Assembly (NCBI GenBank): GCA_964654285.1
Contig: CAZZJC010000006.1
Span: 72,230 to 136,229 of the forward strand
Origin: BJHQ01 sp964654285
GTDB lineage: Bacteria; Planctomycetota; UBA11346
Direction: 5' to 3'
DNA: 64,000 bases
A program made the translations under genes and the position numbers. The notes under the pieces are model-generated. The model was not told where the DNA came from. It made no database searches and saw nothing but the letters and a program-made list of their open reading frames with translations. Below, in pieces: positions 40,818-49,235 of this stretch (positions are counted from its first letter, which is position 1; every line of letters begins with the position of its first letter).

Positions 40818-40989
40818 GGCGGGTTCGTACCAGCGGGCCACTGCTGCGCCAGTTGGATGAGCGCGACGCCGTCTTCGCCCGAGCACAGCCCTTTGCCAGT
40901 ACGTGGCCCGCACGCACCTCGTCAAGGCTCGCGACCAGCCGCGGGCCCTGGCGCACGCCCCAACCTTCCACAGGGAAATTAGTTCCGCA

Positions 40990-41031
40990 TCGAAACATAT
41001 TGCACCACGGGCCGCGTCGCTATTGTTTCGA
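40990..41031 (+). promoter_or_regulatory. Candidate operator: inverted TCGAAACA/TGTTTCGA half-sites
   Basis: TCGAAACA (40990-40997) and TGTTTCGA (41024-41031) form an 8-bp perfect inverted repeat about 45-80 bases before the thioredoxin-like gene. The same CGAAAC core occurs in the promoter of the Cys-rich MarR gene at 43374-43390, so this may be that regulator's binding site. Inference. Confidence 0.35.
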
Positions 41032-41073
41032 CACGACACCAATAAAGGTGATCCCAGCCCAACGAGGTCTCCC

Positions 41074-41316
41074 ATGTCCACGACTACCGCCATCTTCTAC
41101 CACGCTGGCTGCCCGGTGTGCATCACCGCTGAACGCCAGCTGGCCGCAGCGCTCGACCCCTCCCGGTACGCCCTGCAGGTCGTCCACCTGGGCCAGCACA
41201 AGGACCAGATCGCCGCCGCCCGCGCTGCCGGTGTCACCTCGGTTCCCGCCCTGGTCATCGATGGGCAGGCGTTCCACATCAACTTCGGCGCGAGCCTCGA
41301 TGCCGTCGCAGGCTGA
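41074..41316 (+). CDS. Small thioredoxin/glutaredoxin-like protein
   Basis: This 80-residue thioredoxin-fold protein has a redox motif CPVC at residues 13-16 (FYHAGCPVCITAE) and a cis-Pro loop GVTSVPALVIDG. It has no signal peptide, so it is cytoplasmic. It is the first of three plus-strand genes (thioredoxin-like, lipoprotein, redoxin), which face a convergent Cys-rich MarR regulator gene. It is shorter than classical thioredoxin and closer to the glutaredoxin-like single-domain group. Confidence 0.82.
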   Translation: MSTTTAIFYHAGCPVCITAERQLAAALDPSRYALQVVHLGQHKDQIAAARAAGVTSVPALVIDGQAFHINFGASLDAVAG

Positions 41317-41382
41317 ATCGCACCGCTCAGTTCAACAAAACCCACAAACCACACAAACCCCATGAACCCGCGAAAGGCTCCC

Positions 41383-42126
41383 ATGCTGCGGATCTCGTCC
41401 CTCGTCGTCCTCACCGCCACCGTTCTCTCGGCCTGCGAAACCACGGCCTGCAAGACCAAGCTGGCGCCGACCGCCAATGCGGATCTGCAGGTGACCGCCG
41501 CCTCGGTGCGCTACCTGTCCGACATCGACCATCTGGTCTTCTCCATCACCGTGGCCGGCACGGCTGGAGGAACCTCGGTGACCAAGCGCGGCAGCGTCGA
41601 TGGTGCTCCCGTGCTCGGATATGTCTTCCCCACCACCCTGTCGGCGGCCGATGTCGGATTCGCAGCCACCGAGGGCATCGTCGCCCTGGCGGCCACCCAG
41701 CATCCCGACTTCGACGATTCCCCAATCTGGGACGAGAATCTCGACGGCAACTACGACAATGACGGAGCGACCTGGCACACCCACTGGGTCGTGCTGACGA
41801 AGGACGAACGCGTTCCCGGTGGGCTGGCGGTGAAGGAGCGCAAGCCCACCGAACGGCTGCCGCCCACGGCGCCGGCGATGCCGATGTTCATGGATTCGCC
41901 TGGCTTCCCGGTCGTGATCAATGGCAAGGATGTGCGGATCGCCGTTCCGGCGCCTCGGGTGAATCGTCGCATCGACTTCCGTTTCGATGCGGTCGCAGCC
42001 TACATGGCGGTGAGCGCCCCCGGCGGCGAACACAAAGGGCCGGCCGCGCTGCCCATGCTGGGCGTCTACCAGGTCTATTCGGTGCTGTCGGGCAATCTGT
42101 CGCTCCCCTACTCGGTCACCCGCTGA
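41383..42126 (+). CDS. Hypothetical lipoprotein with an Asp/Asn-rich metal-binding-like loop
   Basis: This 247-residue protein has a lipoprotein signal, TATVLSAC (Cys18). GAAAGG lies six bases before ATG 41383, which supports this start over ATG 41362. Near residue 125 a DENLDGNYDNDG loop resembles an EF-hand or dockerin calcium loop and is followed at once by HTHW, a possible additional metal site. No known family recognised. It sits between two thioredoxin-fold genes, which suggests a redox or metal-linked role in the periplasm. Confidence 0.7.
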   Translation: MLRISSLVVLTATVLSACETTACKTKLAPTANADLQVTAASVRYLSDIDHLVFSITVAGTAGGTSVTKRGSVDGAPVLGYVFPTTLSAADVGFAATEGIVALAATQHPDFDDSPIWDENLDGNYDNDGATWHTHWVVLTKDERVPGGLAVKERKPTERLPPTAPAMPMFMDSPGFPVVINGKDVRIAVPAPRVNRRIDFRFDAVAAYMAVSAPGGEHKGPAALPMLGVYQVYSVLSGNLSLPYSVTR

Positions 42127-42160
42127 CACCTCCATTCCAACCAGCTCACGCGAGATCCCC

Positions 42161-42631
42161 ATGACCACACCCGATCCCATCCCCTTGACCCTGGACGTCT
42201 CGCGCTGGTTCCATGCCCCGGCGGGATTCTCACTGGCCGACCTGCGCGGTCGGCCGGTGCTGCTGCATACCTTCCAGCTGCTCTGCCCAGGTTGCGTCCA
42301 GCATGCGATTCCGCAGATCCGGCGCATCGAGGCCCTCGGCGACGAGGTGGCCGTGGTCGGACTCCACACCGTCTTCGAGCATCATGACGCGATGACGCCG
42401 ACCGTGCTCGAAGCCTTCTTGCATGAAAATCATCTGCACCATCCGGTCGGCGTCGACGCTTCGGTTCCCGGGCAGCGCATCCCTTCGACGATGGCCCGGC
42501 TGCGCCTCCAGGGCACGCCTTCGCTGCTCCTGCTGGATCGCGAGGGGCGAGAGCGCCGACGCTGGTTCGGCGCGGTGTCCGATCTGGAAATCGGATGGGA
42601 GCTTGGCCGGATCACCGCCTCAGGCGGCTGA
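42161..42631 (+). CDS. Thioredoxin-fold redoxin (AhpC/TSA or TlpA-like)
   Basis: This 156-residue protein contains LLHTFQLLCPGCVQHAIPQI with a CPGC active site, then VVGLHTVFEHHD and a cis-Pro loop LQGTPSLLLLDREG. The layout matches cytoplasmic redoxins of the AhpC/TSA superfamily. It has no signal peptide. It is the last gene of the three-gene plus-strand cluster and faces the MarR regulator gene convergently. Confidence 0.85.
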   Translation: MTTPDPIPLTLDVSRWFHAPAGFSLADLRGRPVLLHTFQLLCPGCVQHAIPQIRRIEALGDEVAVVGLHTVFEHHDAMTPTVLEAFLHENHLHHPVGVDASVPGQRIPSTMARLRLQGTPSLLLLDREGRERRRWFGAVSDLEIGWELGRITASGG

Positions 42632-42783
42632 TCCGGCCCGGGCCGCCCTCGGGGGCTGGGGTCCACGATCCACCTGGTGGCGAGCCCGCTCAGTCCTGAT
42701 GTCCAGCGGGAGCGCGGGCGATCGTGCGCTTCCCGGCGCGGGGAAGCGGGCGGCGCAGCCACGACCGCGTCCAGGCAACGGCG

Positions 42784-43356
42784 TCAGCCGGCATCCAGCC
42801 GCGCGGGGTCGTGCTCGCGGCACCACAGCTGCCGATCTGCCGCGGTCAGGGATTCGCGGGTGAGTCCGCAGCGGAAACGCCCTTCGCCTTCCTGCACGTG
42901 ATGGCGGCAGCTGTGGCAGGCGCCGAAGCTGCGTTTTCCGCCCGCCTGCTGCAGTCGCGTCAGCATGGCGGCCAGACCGGCTCCGATGCGCGGATCGGCC
43001 TGCTGCACCACCGTCTTCCAGGCGGCTGGCGGATTGGAGTCGCGCAGGATCCGGCGACCCTCGCGGGTCAGCCTGAGATGCGACACCCGCTGATCGTCCT
43101 GGTCTGCGAGACGTTCCACCAGGCCGCGTGCCACCAGCAGTTCGACGCTCTGGGATACCGTGCCCTTGGTTGCACCCAGGTATTCGACCAGGGCCGTGAG
43201 CGTATCGCTGTAACGGTTGGCGTGGGCGAGGTAGACGAGGATCCTTCCATGCACCGGATGCAGGCCCAGGGCGTCCCAGTGCGAGCGCGCCAAGCCCGCC
43301 AGCACCGAGGACAGGCGTTCGATGAGTTCGTCGAGACCGGGAGATTCCTCGTCCAC
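42784..43356 (-). CDS. MarR-type regulator with a four-cysteine C-terminal domain
   Basis: This 190-residue protein starts at GTG 43356. Residues 1-110 are a MarR winged helix (VHGRILVYLAHAN, GATKGTVSQSVELLVARGLV, DQDDQRVSHLRLT wing). The C-terminus holds Cys147, Cys150, Cys163 and Cys179 (FGACHSC ... RCGLT ... LWCREH), a CX2CX12CX15C set able to bind zinc or an Fe-S cluster. With thioredoxin-fold genes next door, redox or metal sensing is likely. The frame upstream of the GTG is not supported. Confidence 0.8.
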   Translation of the reverse strand: MDEESPGLDELIERLSSVLAGLARSHWDALGLHPVHGRILVYLAHANRYSDTLTALVEYLGATKGTVSQSVELLVARGLVERLADQDDQRVSHLRLTREGRRILRDSNPPAAWKTVVQQADPRIGAGLAAMLTRLQQAGGKRSFGACHSCRHHVQEGEGRFRCGLTRESLTAADRQLWCREHDPARLDAG

Positions 43357-43367
43357 GGCAATATGGT

Positions 43368-43396
43368 ATCGTAGCGAAACGAATTGAAACCCCCAA
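43368..43396 (-). promoter_or_regulatory. Promoter of the Cys-rich MarR gene with overlapping CGAAAC motif
   Basis: On the minus strand TTGGGG (43391-43396) and TACGAT (43368-43373) are 17 bases apart, and the predicted start lies a few bases before GTG 43356. The spacer reads GTTTCAATTCGTTTCGC, containing two GTTTC copies, the same core as the inverted half-sites at 40990-41031. Autoregulation is inferred. Confidence 0.4.
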
Positions 43397-43533
43397 CATG
43401 GCGTCCGCTCTCTGGCGCCCCGTTCGCGTCCATCCGGGGCGGCGACGGGCTGATCACCCGGAGATGACGACGGGTCCGTGTCGGCCGGATCGGCGGGAAC
43501 GGGTCGGCTGGTGTCGCCCTACCAGCGCCTAGC

Positions 43534-44463
43534 ATGCGGCTCCGGATGCTCGCCGCGTTCGTCACCGTCTGCCTCTGGTCGTGTTCGGCTATTGCCTCGG
43601 CGCGCACGGCCCGCTGGCTCGGGGCGGTGGCGGCCAACCGCTGGCGCATGGTGATCGCCGGCGGCGTGCTCGGCGGGTTGTGGCTGGCCTGCGGCGGCGA
43701 TCCGGGGCCGGCGGCGTGGTGGTTCCTGCTCTCGGGCGCGATCGGGCTGGGCCTGGGCGATCTCTGCATGTTCGCCGCCTATGAGCGCCAGGGGGCGCGG
43801 CTGACCTCGCTGATGACGCACTGCCTGGCGGTGCCGGTCGCGGTCGCGGTGGAATGGGTCTGGCTCGGCCATGGGCTGGGCTGGCTCGAACTCGCCCTCT
43901 GCCTGGCGATCCCGGCGGTGGTCGCGGTGGCGCTGGCCCCGGGCGTGCATCTGGTCGCCGATCCGGCGGCGCGGCGCTGGGGCATCTGCTTCGGGATCGG
44001 CGCGGGTATCGGGTATGGGCTGGGCAGCGTCATCGCGCGCAAGGGCTATGCGATGGCCGCCGCCGCGGGCCAGCCGCTCGCGGGGTTCCCGGGCGCCGCC
44101 ACCGCCGGCTTCATCCGCACCCTGGGCGGGATCGCCTTCGTCCTCCTGCTGCAGGGGCTCGCCGTGCGCCTGCTGCGGGTCGGGCATGGGCCCGGCACCG
44201 GGCACGAACGGTCCTGGCGGCGGGCCCTGCCCTGGCTGCTGTTCACCGCCAGCGTCGGGCCGGGAGTCGGCATGGTCACCTACCAGTGGGCGCTGGCCCA
44301 GGGCCAGGCCGGGCCGGTGCATGCGGTGCTGTGCCTGTCTCCGATCATGGTGATGCCGCTGACCTGGCTGATCGACGGCGACCGGCCGCCGCCCCTGGCC
44401 ATCGCCGCCGGCGTGCTCGCCGCGGCCGGCGCCGCCACGGTGGCGCTGCTGCATCACGGCTGA
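43534..44463 (+). CDS. DMT-superfamily (EamA-like) transporter
   Basis: This 309-residue protein has ten predicted membrane helices in two repeats; each half has the EamA pattern with conserved Gly and Pro (GAIGLGLGDLCMFAAYERQGA and PGVGMVTYQWALAQGQAG). It exports small metabolites; the substrate is unknown. ATG 43534 and ATG 43546 are both possible starts. A TAGCAT hexamer overlaps the first ATG, which would favour the second if it is a -10 box. Confidence 0.85.
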   Translation: MRLRMLAAFVTVCLWSCSAIASARTARWLGAVAANRWRMVIAGGVLGGLWLACGGDPGPAAWWFLLSGAIGLGLGDLCMFAAYERQGARLTSLMTHCLAVPVAVAVEWVWLGHGLGWLELALCLAIPAVVAVALAPGVHLVADPAARRWGICFGIGAGIGYGLGSVIARKGYAMAAAAGQPLAGFPGAATAGFIRTLGGIAFVLLLQGLAVRLLRVGHGPGTGHERSWRRALPWLLFTASVGPGVGMVTYQWALAQGQAGPVHAVLCLSPIMVMPLTWLIDGDRPPPLAIAAGVLAAAGAATVALLHHG

Positions 44464-44520
44464 GTCCGGCGCGGCGGCGCCCCCTGGGCTGGGGATCGGC
44501 CGGCATAGCATGGCGCGACC

Positions 44521-45705
44521 ATGGCAAACACCGACATCCTTCCGTCCGAACGCACCGTGTCCGCCGATGCCGGGACCGGCCGCCCGGTCGTGCGCTGGAC
44601 CGCCGGGGCCTGGAAGGACCAGCACCTCTACTTCACCGGGCCGTCGGTCACCGCCGACGACCGCTGGCTGGTGGTCATCAGCGAACGCGACGGCCATCCC
44701 AACCTGTGGGCGATCGACCGCCAGGATGGCCGCCTGCACCGACTGACCGCCAACCGCGCCGGCAAGCGCCGATCCTACTGCCATGGCGCCGGCGGTTCGC
44801 GCGGCTTCAGCAAGAGCGCGCCCTGCCTGGATGCGGTGCGGCGCCGGGCCTATGCCATCATCGATGACCGCATCCAGCGCATCGATCTCGACGACCGCCG
44901 GGTGGTCGACCTGGGTGCGCTGCCGGAGGGCTGGATCACCTCGTTCACCCAGGTCTCGCCCGATGGCCGCTGGCTCTGCGTACCGGTCACCAACCCCGAG
45001 GCGTTCGCCGGCCCCGCCGCGGTCGCGGACCAGGCGACCCAGATGCGGGCGGTGTGGGCCCAGGTCGTCGCCGGCACGGTGCGCAGCCGGCTGCTGCTCA
45101 TCGACACCGAAACCGGGGCGCAGCGCACCCTGGCCGAGGTGCCCTTCTGGGTCACCCATGTGCAGTTCGATCCCTGCGGATCCGGCCGCATCCTCTTCAA
45201 CAGCGAATGCCTGTGGCATGAGCAGGACCGCATCCCGCGCATGTGGATCGCCGAGACCGATGGCCGCACCCATCCCCTCTTCGCCCAGCCTGCGGGCGAA
45301 CGCATCGGGCACGAGAACTGGTCCGCCGACGGCCGGCACGTGGTCTACCATGGGTATGCCTCGGGTGACGATTTCTTCGGCAAGACCGGCGGGCACTTCC
45401 TCGCCCGGCGCACCGCCGAGGGCGCGCTGGTCGAGCGCGTGGCGATCGGCGATCTCGGTATCCACCACGCCACCCTGATGGCGGACGGCGGCTATCTGGT
45501 CGACACCCTCGACGGCCGCCTCGGCCTCGTCCATCCCGCCGGCGCCGCGACCGCCATCCGGACCCTCTGCCGCAGCGACACCCGCGACCGCGCCGACCAG
45601 GACACCCACGCCCACGCCATCGCCTGCCCGCACGGCCGCAGCGCGGTGTTCAGCAGCGATCGCGCCGGCGGGGTCGATGTGTACGAGATCGGCCTGCCGG
45701 CGTGA
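44521..45705 (+). CDS. Oligogalacturonate lyase-like beta-propeller protein
   Basis: This 394-residue seven-bladed propeller type protein contains SVTADDRWLVVISERDG, QVSPDGRWL, THVQFDPCGSGRILFNSECLWHEQDR and GHENWSADGRHVVYHGY, the order of motifs seen in oligogalacturonide lyases (PL22). These enzymes cleave unsaturated pectin digalacturonates in the cytoplasm, and no signal peptide is present, which fits. The active-site His/Arg could not be verified by eye. The stop overlaps the GTG start of the TauE-like exporter. Confidence 0.75.
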   Translation: MANTDILPSERTVSADAGTGRPVVRWTAGAWKDQHLYFTGPSVTADDRWLVVISERDGHPNLWAIDRQDGRLHRLTANRAGKRRSYCHGAGGSRGFSKSAPCLDAVRRRAYAIIDDRIQRIDLDDRRVVDLGALPEGWITSFTQVSPDGRWLCVPVTNPEAFAGPAAVADQATQMRAVWAQVVAGTVRSRLLLIDTETGAQRTLAEVPFWVTHVQFDPCGSGRILFNSECLWHEQDRIPRMWIAETDGRTHPLFAQPAGERIGHENWSADGRHVVYHGYASGDDFFGKTGGHFLARRTAEGALVERVAIGDLGIHHATLMADGGYLVDTLDGRLGLVHPAGAATAIRTLCRSDTRDRADQDTHAHAIACPHGRSAVFSSDRAGGVDVYEIGLPA

Positions 45706-46478
45706 CCGCGCCGTTGCGCCTGACCTTCGCGATCGGCCTGGCCGGCGGCCTGCTCGGGGCCCTGGTCGGGCTCGGCGGCGGGGTGGTGATGATCCCGCTG
45801 ATGCTCGCGTGCTGCGGCCTGTCCCGGCACCAGGCGCACGCGACCAGCCTGGCGGCGGTGATCGCCACCGGCACCGCCGGGACGCTGCCCTACCTCCTCC
45901 AGGGCAGGTTCGATGCCCACGCGGCGGGCCTGCTGGCCGGCACCGCGATGACGTTCTCCTGGGCTGGGGCCCGGCTCGCGCATCGTCTCAAGGCCCAGAC
46001 CCTGCGCCGCGTGTTCGGGGTGATGGTCCTCACGCTCGCCGCCCTGCTGCTCGCCAAGCCCTGGCTGCTGCAGCAGGGATCCGGGGCCGGTCATGCGCTG
46101 GGCTGGATCGGCCTCGGCATCCTGGGCGCGGTGGCGGGGTTCTTCGCCGGGCTGATGGGCGTCGGCGGCGGCGGGATCATGGTGCCCGGCATGGTCCTGC
46201 TCGCCGGCCTCGACCAGCACACCGCCCAGGGCACCTCCCTGCTGGTCATGGTGCCGGCGGCGATCATCGGCACCTGGACCCACGCCCGCGCCGGCCTGGT
46301 CGCCACCGGCCTGCTGCCCGGCCTGATACCCGGCGTGCTGCTCGGCGCGCTGCTCGGCGGCTTCGGGGCCAACCTCATCCCGCAGGATGGGCTGCGCTGG
46401 ATGTTCGGCTTGTTCATGTGCTGGCTCGGCTGGCGCGACCTGCGTCCGGCGCCGGCCCGGCCGCCGGAGAGGACCTGA
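45702..46478 (+). CDS. TauE/SafE-family sulfite or organic anion exporter
   Basis: This 258-residue protein has eight hydrophobic segments and two glycine-rich repeats, GALVGLGGGVVMIPLM and AGLMGVGGGGIMVPGM, the family hallmark. It is translated from GTG 45702, overlapping the previous stop (GTGA). It moves sulfite, taurine-derived anions or similar compounds across the inner membrane. Co-translation with the lyase-like gene is unexpected and could indicate export of a sugar-acid product; not proven. Confidence 0.88.
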   Translation: MTAPLRLTFAIGLAGGLLGALVGLGGGVVMIPLMLACCGLSRHQAHATSLAAVIATGTAGTLPYLLQGRFDAHAAGLLAGTAMTFSWAGARLAHRLKAQTLRRVFGVMVLTLAALLLAKPWLLQQGSGAGHALGWIGLGILGAVAGFFAGLMGVGGGGIMVPGMVLLAGLDQHTAQGTSLLVMVPAAIIGTWTHARAGLVATGLLPGLIPGVLLGALLGGFGANLIPQDGLRWMFGLFMCWLGWRDLRPAPARPPERT

Positions 46479-46523
46479 GGTCGTGCGGCATCGCCGCATC
46501 CTTGCCCGATCGTCCAGGCGTTC

Positions 46524-48740
46524 TCAGCGCGGGTCGTCCCCTGCTGGCGCGGATCCGGCCGGCTGCCCCGGCAAGCGCACGCCGGCGGCCAGCAACGCCT
46601 GCACACTGCGTTCCATCGGGTGGCCGACGTGGTTGCGCCGATGGGCGCTGAGCGGTGCGGGGTCGAGGCGATCGATCAGCGCCTGCGCCTCGGCGACGCG
46701 GCCCTGGCGGGTCAGCGCCACGGCGTGCAGGACTTCGACCTCGGTGCTGCCGGCGACCAGCGAGCGTCCACGGGCGACGTGGCGCACCAGGGCCGCGACA
46801 TCGTCGCGCGCGAGCGCGACATAGGCGAGGAGGAGCGGCGGCAGCACGCTGTCGGGTTCGGCGCCGGAGGCGATCAGCGCCAGGCGTTCGGTGGTGCCGA
46901 CGTCGCCTTCGGCCAGGCTGGCGCGGGCGCTGGCGATGAGCGGCCAGAAGTCGCCGGGGCGGTCGGCCATGCGGTGCTGCGCCGCGACGGTGAGGCGCGG
47001 TTCAGGCGCGAACAGGGCGAGCGCGGTGGCGGCGGAGGGGGCCTCGGTCAAGGTGGCGTCGGAGTCGGCGCAGGGGCAGAACAGCGGTTCGCCGCCGGCG
47101 AACCGGCTGCGCCCCAGGAGCCGGCCGAGGGCCTGCCAGCCCGGGGTCGGTCCGCCGGCGGCCAGCAGCGCGACGGTGGCGTCGGCGTGCGAGTCGGCCC
47201 CGCGTTCCTTCTCTGCACGCCAGAGAAAAGCCAGGGATTCGGCGAGCAGCGACCGGAGCGGACTGGCGGCGAGCGCGACCGCATCGGCGGCGATGCGGTC
47301 GACATCCAGGCTCAGGCCGGCGTCGCGGATCGCCTGGCGCCAGGCCTGCACCTGGTCGGCCCACGGGCCGAGGGTGCGGGTGCGATGGAGCAGTCCGGTC
47401 AGGCGCACCCGCACCGCGTCCTCGCGTTCGCGCCGCGCCGCGAGGTCGAACGCGGTCTGGAGCCTCGCCTCGACCGGGGCCGCCAGGCGGGGATGGCGGA
47501 TGGCGATCGCGCGCACCTCGGCCAGCGCCACCGCCACCGTGGTGCTGCGGTCGAGCACGGCATCCGCCGCGATCCGGGCGAGGCGGGCCTCGGCCTCGGC
47601 CCGCGCCTGCCGCGCCTGCCAGGCCCAGCCGGCGAGGACGAGCGCGAGCGCGACCAGCCCGGCGGCGAGGCCCGCGCGGACGCGCGGCGAGCGGCGCAGG
47701 CGGAGCCAGGCCCGCTCCAGGCGGTTGGCGTCCTGGGCCAGGGTGATGCCGTCGCCGAGCCAGCGCCGCAGGTCGTCGGCCACCGCGCCGGCATGGGGAT
47801 AGCGGGCGGCGGGATCCGGCGCCAGGCAGCGGCGGATGAGCGCGGCGATGCCCCGCGGGATGGCCTTGGGGAGGTTCCCCGGAGCGCGGACCTCCGGTCC
47901 GCTCGTGTGCCGTGCTCCGGGTTCCGGGGCCAGCCCCGTGAAGCCGAAGCGGACGAGCGCGCCGAGGGCGTAGACATCCTGGCGCGGATCGGCGGCGGCG
48001 ACGCCCTGCTCCGGCGCCATCCAGGCCGGGGTGCCGGCGCGCACCCCGTCGCGCGTGCCGACCGGCACCGCCAGCCCCCAGTCGAGCACGTACACCGCGC
48101 CGAACTCCGCGACCAGGATGTTGCGCGGGGTGAGATCGCGGTGCACCACGCCGCGGCTGTGGGCGTAGCCGACCGCCTCCGCGACGCGCACCAGGATGGC
48201 GACCAGCTCGCTCAGCGGCACGCCGCCGGCGGTGATCAGCGCGTCCAGGGTGCGCCCGTCCAGGCGCTTCATCGCGAAGGCGGGCAGGCCGTCGCTGCGG
48301 CCGACATCGTAGACCGGCGGGATGGCGGGATGCTCCAGCCCGGCGGTGAGGGCGGCTTCGCACCGGAAGGCGGCCTCGCGCGCCTGGAACTGCTCCAGCG
48401 GCTCGTCGACGCGGCGCGGGCGCAGCACCTTCAGCGCCACCACCCGGTCGAGGACGCGATCGTGCGCCGCGCTGACCACCGCCATGCCGCCAGCGCCCAG
48501 CGGCAGGCCAGGACGCAGGCGGCCGCGCGGGAGATCGCTGGTGAAACCCGGTGCGGGCCGGGTCGGCGCAAGCACCCCGTCCAGTCCCGGCTGATCGCCT
48601 GCCGCCTCGGCCAGGACGCAGGCGGCCTCGGCCTCATCCAGCGCCGCCAGCCAGGCGTCGACCGCGCTGAAGCGCGCGGGCGGCAGCGAACCGGCGCAGA
48701 AGGCGCGCAGTTCGTCGGGACTGGGCGGGGCATCCGGCAT
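46524..48740 (-). CDS. Membrane-anchored Ser/Thr protein kinase with DWG motif and helical repeat C-terminus
   Basis: This 738-residue protein from ATG 48740 has a kinase domain at about 80-345 with glycine loop GAGGMAVV (82-89), Lys104, HRDLTPRN (H200-R201-D202) and DWG (220-222) instead of DFG. APEQ follows at 242-245. A transmembrane helix lies at about 385-405 (AGLAAGLVALALVLAGWAW). The remaining 330 residues are Ala/Arg/Glu-rich helices with a TPR-like period, likely a periplasmic or scaffold domain. The DWG variant is frequent among multi-domain bacterial kinases, for example in Planctomycetota. Catalytic residues are complete, so activity is likely. Confidence 0.85.
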   Translation of the reverse strand: MPDAPPSPDELRAFCAGSLPPARFSAVDAWLAALDEAEAACVLAEAAGDQPGLDGVLAPTRPAPGFTSDLPRGRLRPGLPLGAGGMAVVSAAHDRVLDRVVALKVLRPRRVDEPLEQFQAREAAFRCEAALTAGLEHPAIPPVYDVGRSDGLPAFAMKRLDGRTLDALITAGGVPLSELVAILVRVAEAVGYAHSRGVVHRDLTPRNILVAEFGAVYVLDWGLAVPVGTRDGVRAGTPAWMAPEQGVAAADPRQDVYALGALVRFGFTGLAPEPGARHTSGPEVRAPGNLPKAIPRGIAALIRRCLAPDPAARYPHAGAVADDLRRWLGDGITLAQDANRLERAWLRLRRSPRVRAGLAAGLVALALVLAGWAWQARQARAEAEARLARIAADAVLDRSTTVAVALAEVRAIAIRHPRLAAPVEARLQTAFDLAARREREDAVRVRLTGLLHRTRTLGPWADQVQAWRQAIRDAGLSLDVDRIAADAVALAASPLRSLLAESLAFLWRAEKERGADSHADATVALLAAGGPTPGWQALGRLLGRSRFAGGEPLFCPCADSDATLTEAPSAATALALFAPEPRLTVAAQHRMADRPGDFWPLIASARASLAEGDVGTTERLALIASGAEPDSVLPPLLLAYVALARDDVAALVRHVARGRSLVAGSTEVEVLHAVALTRQGRVAEAQALIDRLDPAPLSAHRRNHVGHPMERSVQALLAAGVRLPGQPAGSAPAGDDPR

Positions 48741-48869
48741 GCTGGGACCATGCTGCCGCGCCGGCGGCACCACCCAAGCTCCAACCCGAGCGGCACCGGG
48801 CGGCACCCGCTGCGCCGCGCAGCCCGCCACGGCTTGCACCGGCCGCCGGCGCATGCCAGCCTTGCCGCC

Positions 48870-49226
48870 ATGGGCGATCCGCAGCAGGAAGGACGGCGGG
48901 CCGAGGACCGCGTCTGCATGCATCTGCGGTGGCGCGGCTGGCGCCTCTGCGCCCGCAACTGGATCGGCGGCGGGGGTGAACTCGATCTCGTCGCCAGCCG
49001 CTGGACGACGCTGCTCGTGGTCGAGGTCCGCCGCCGCGCCAGCGCCGAGGCAGCCCTCGCCTCGGTCGACCGCGCCAAGCTCGATCATGTGATCGCCGCC
49101 GCCCAGGCGCTGGTGCGCACCCACCGGCTGCAGCGGTACCGCCTGCGCCTCGATCTCGCCGCCGTCGATGAACGCGGGCGCATCACCTGGACCCGCGATG
49201 TCCTCGCCGGGCAGCCCGGCTGGTGA
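48870..49226 (+). CDS. YraN-family (UPF0102) endonuclease-like protein
   Basis: This 118-residue protein has GRRAEDRVCMHLRWRGW and RNWIGGGGELDLVASRW, the conserved G-E-x-D of the restriction-endonuclease-like fold, then LLVVEVRRR. The motif order is that of the YraN/UPF0102 family of Holliday-junction-resolvase-like proteins. The start ATG 48870 is immediately before the conserved block. It is divergent from the DWG kinase gene and convergent with the MFS gene. Confidence 0.9.
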   Translation: MGDPQQEGRRAEDRVCMHLRWRGWRLCARNWIGGGGELDLVASRWTTLLVVEVRRRASAEAALASVDRAKLDHVIAAAQALVRTHRLQRYRLRLDLAAVDERGRITWTRDVLAGQPGW

Positions 49227-49235
49227 TGCCCGTAG

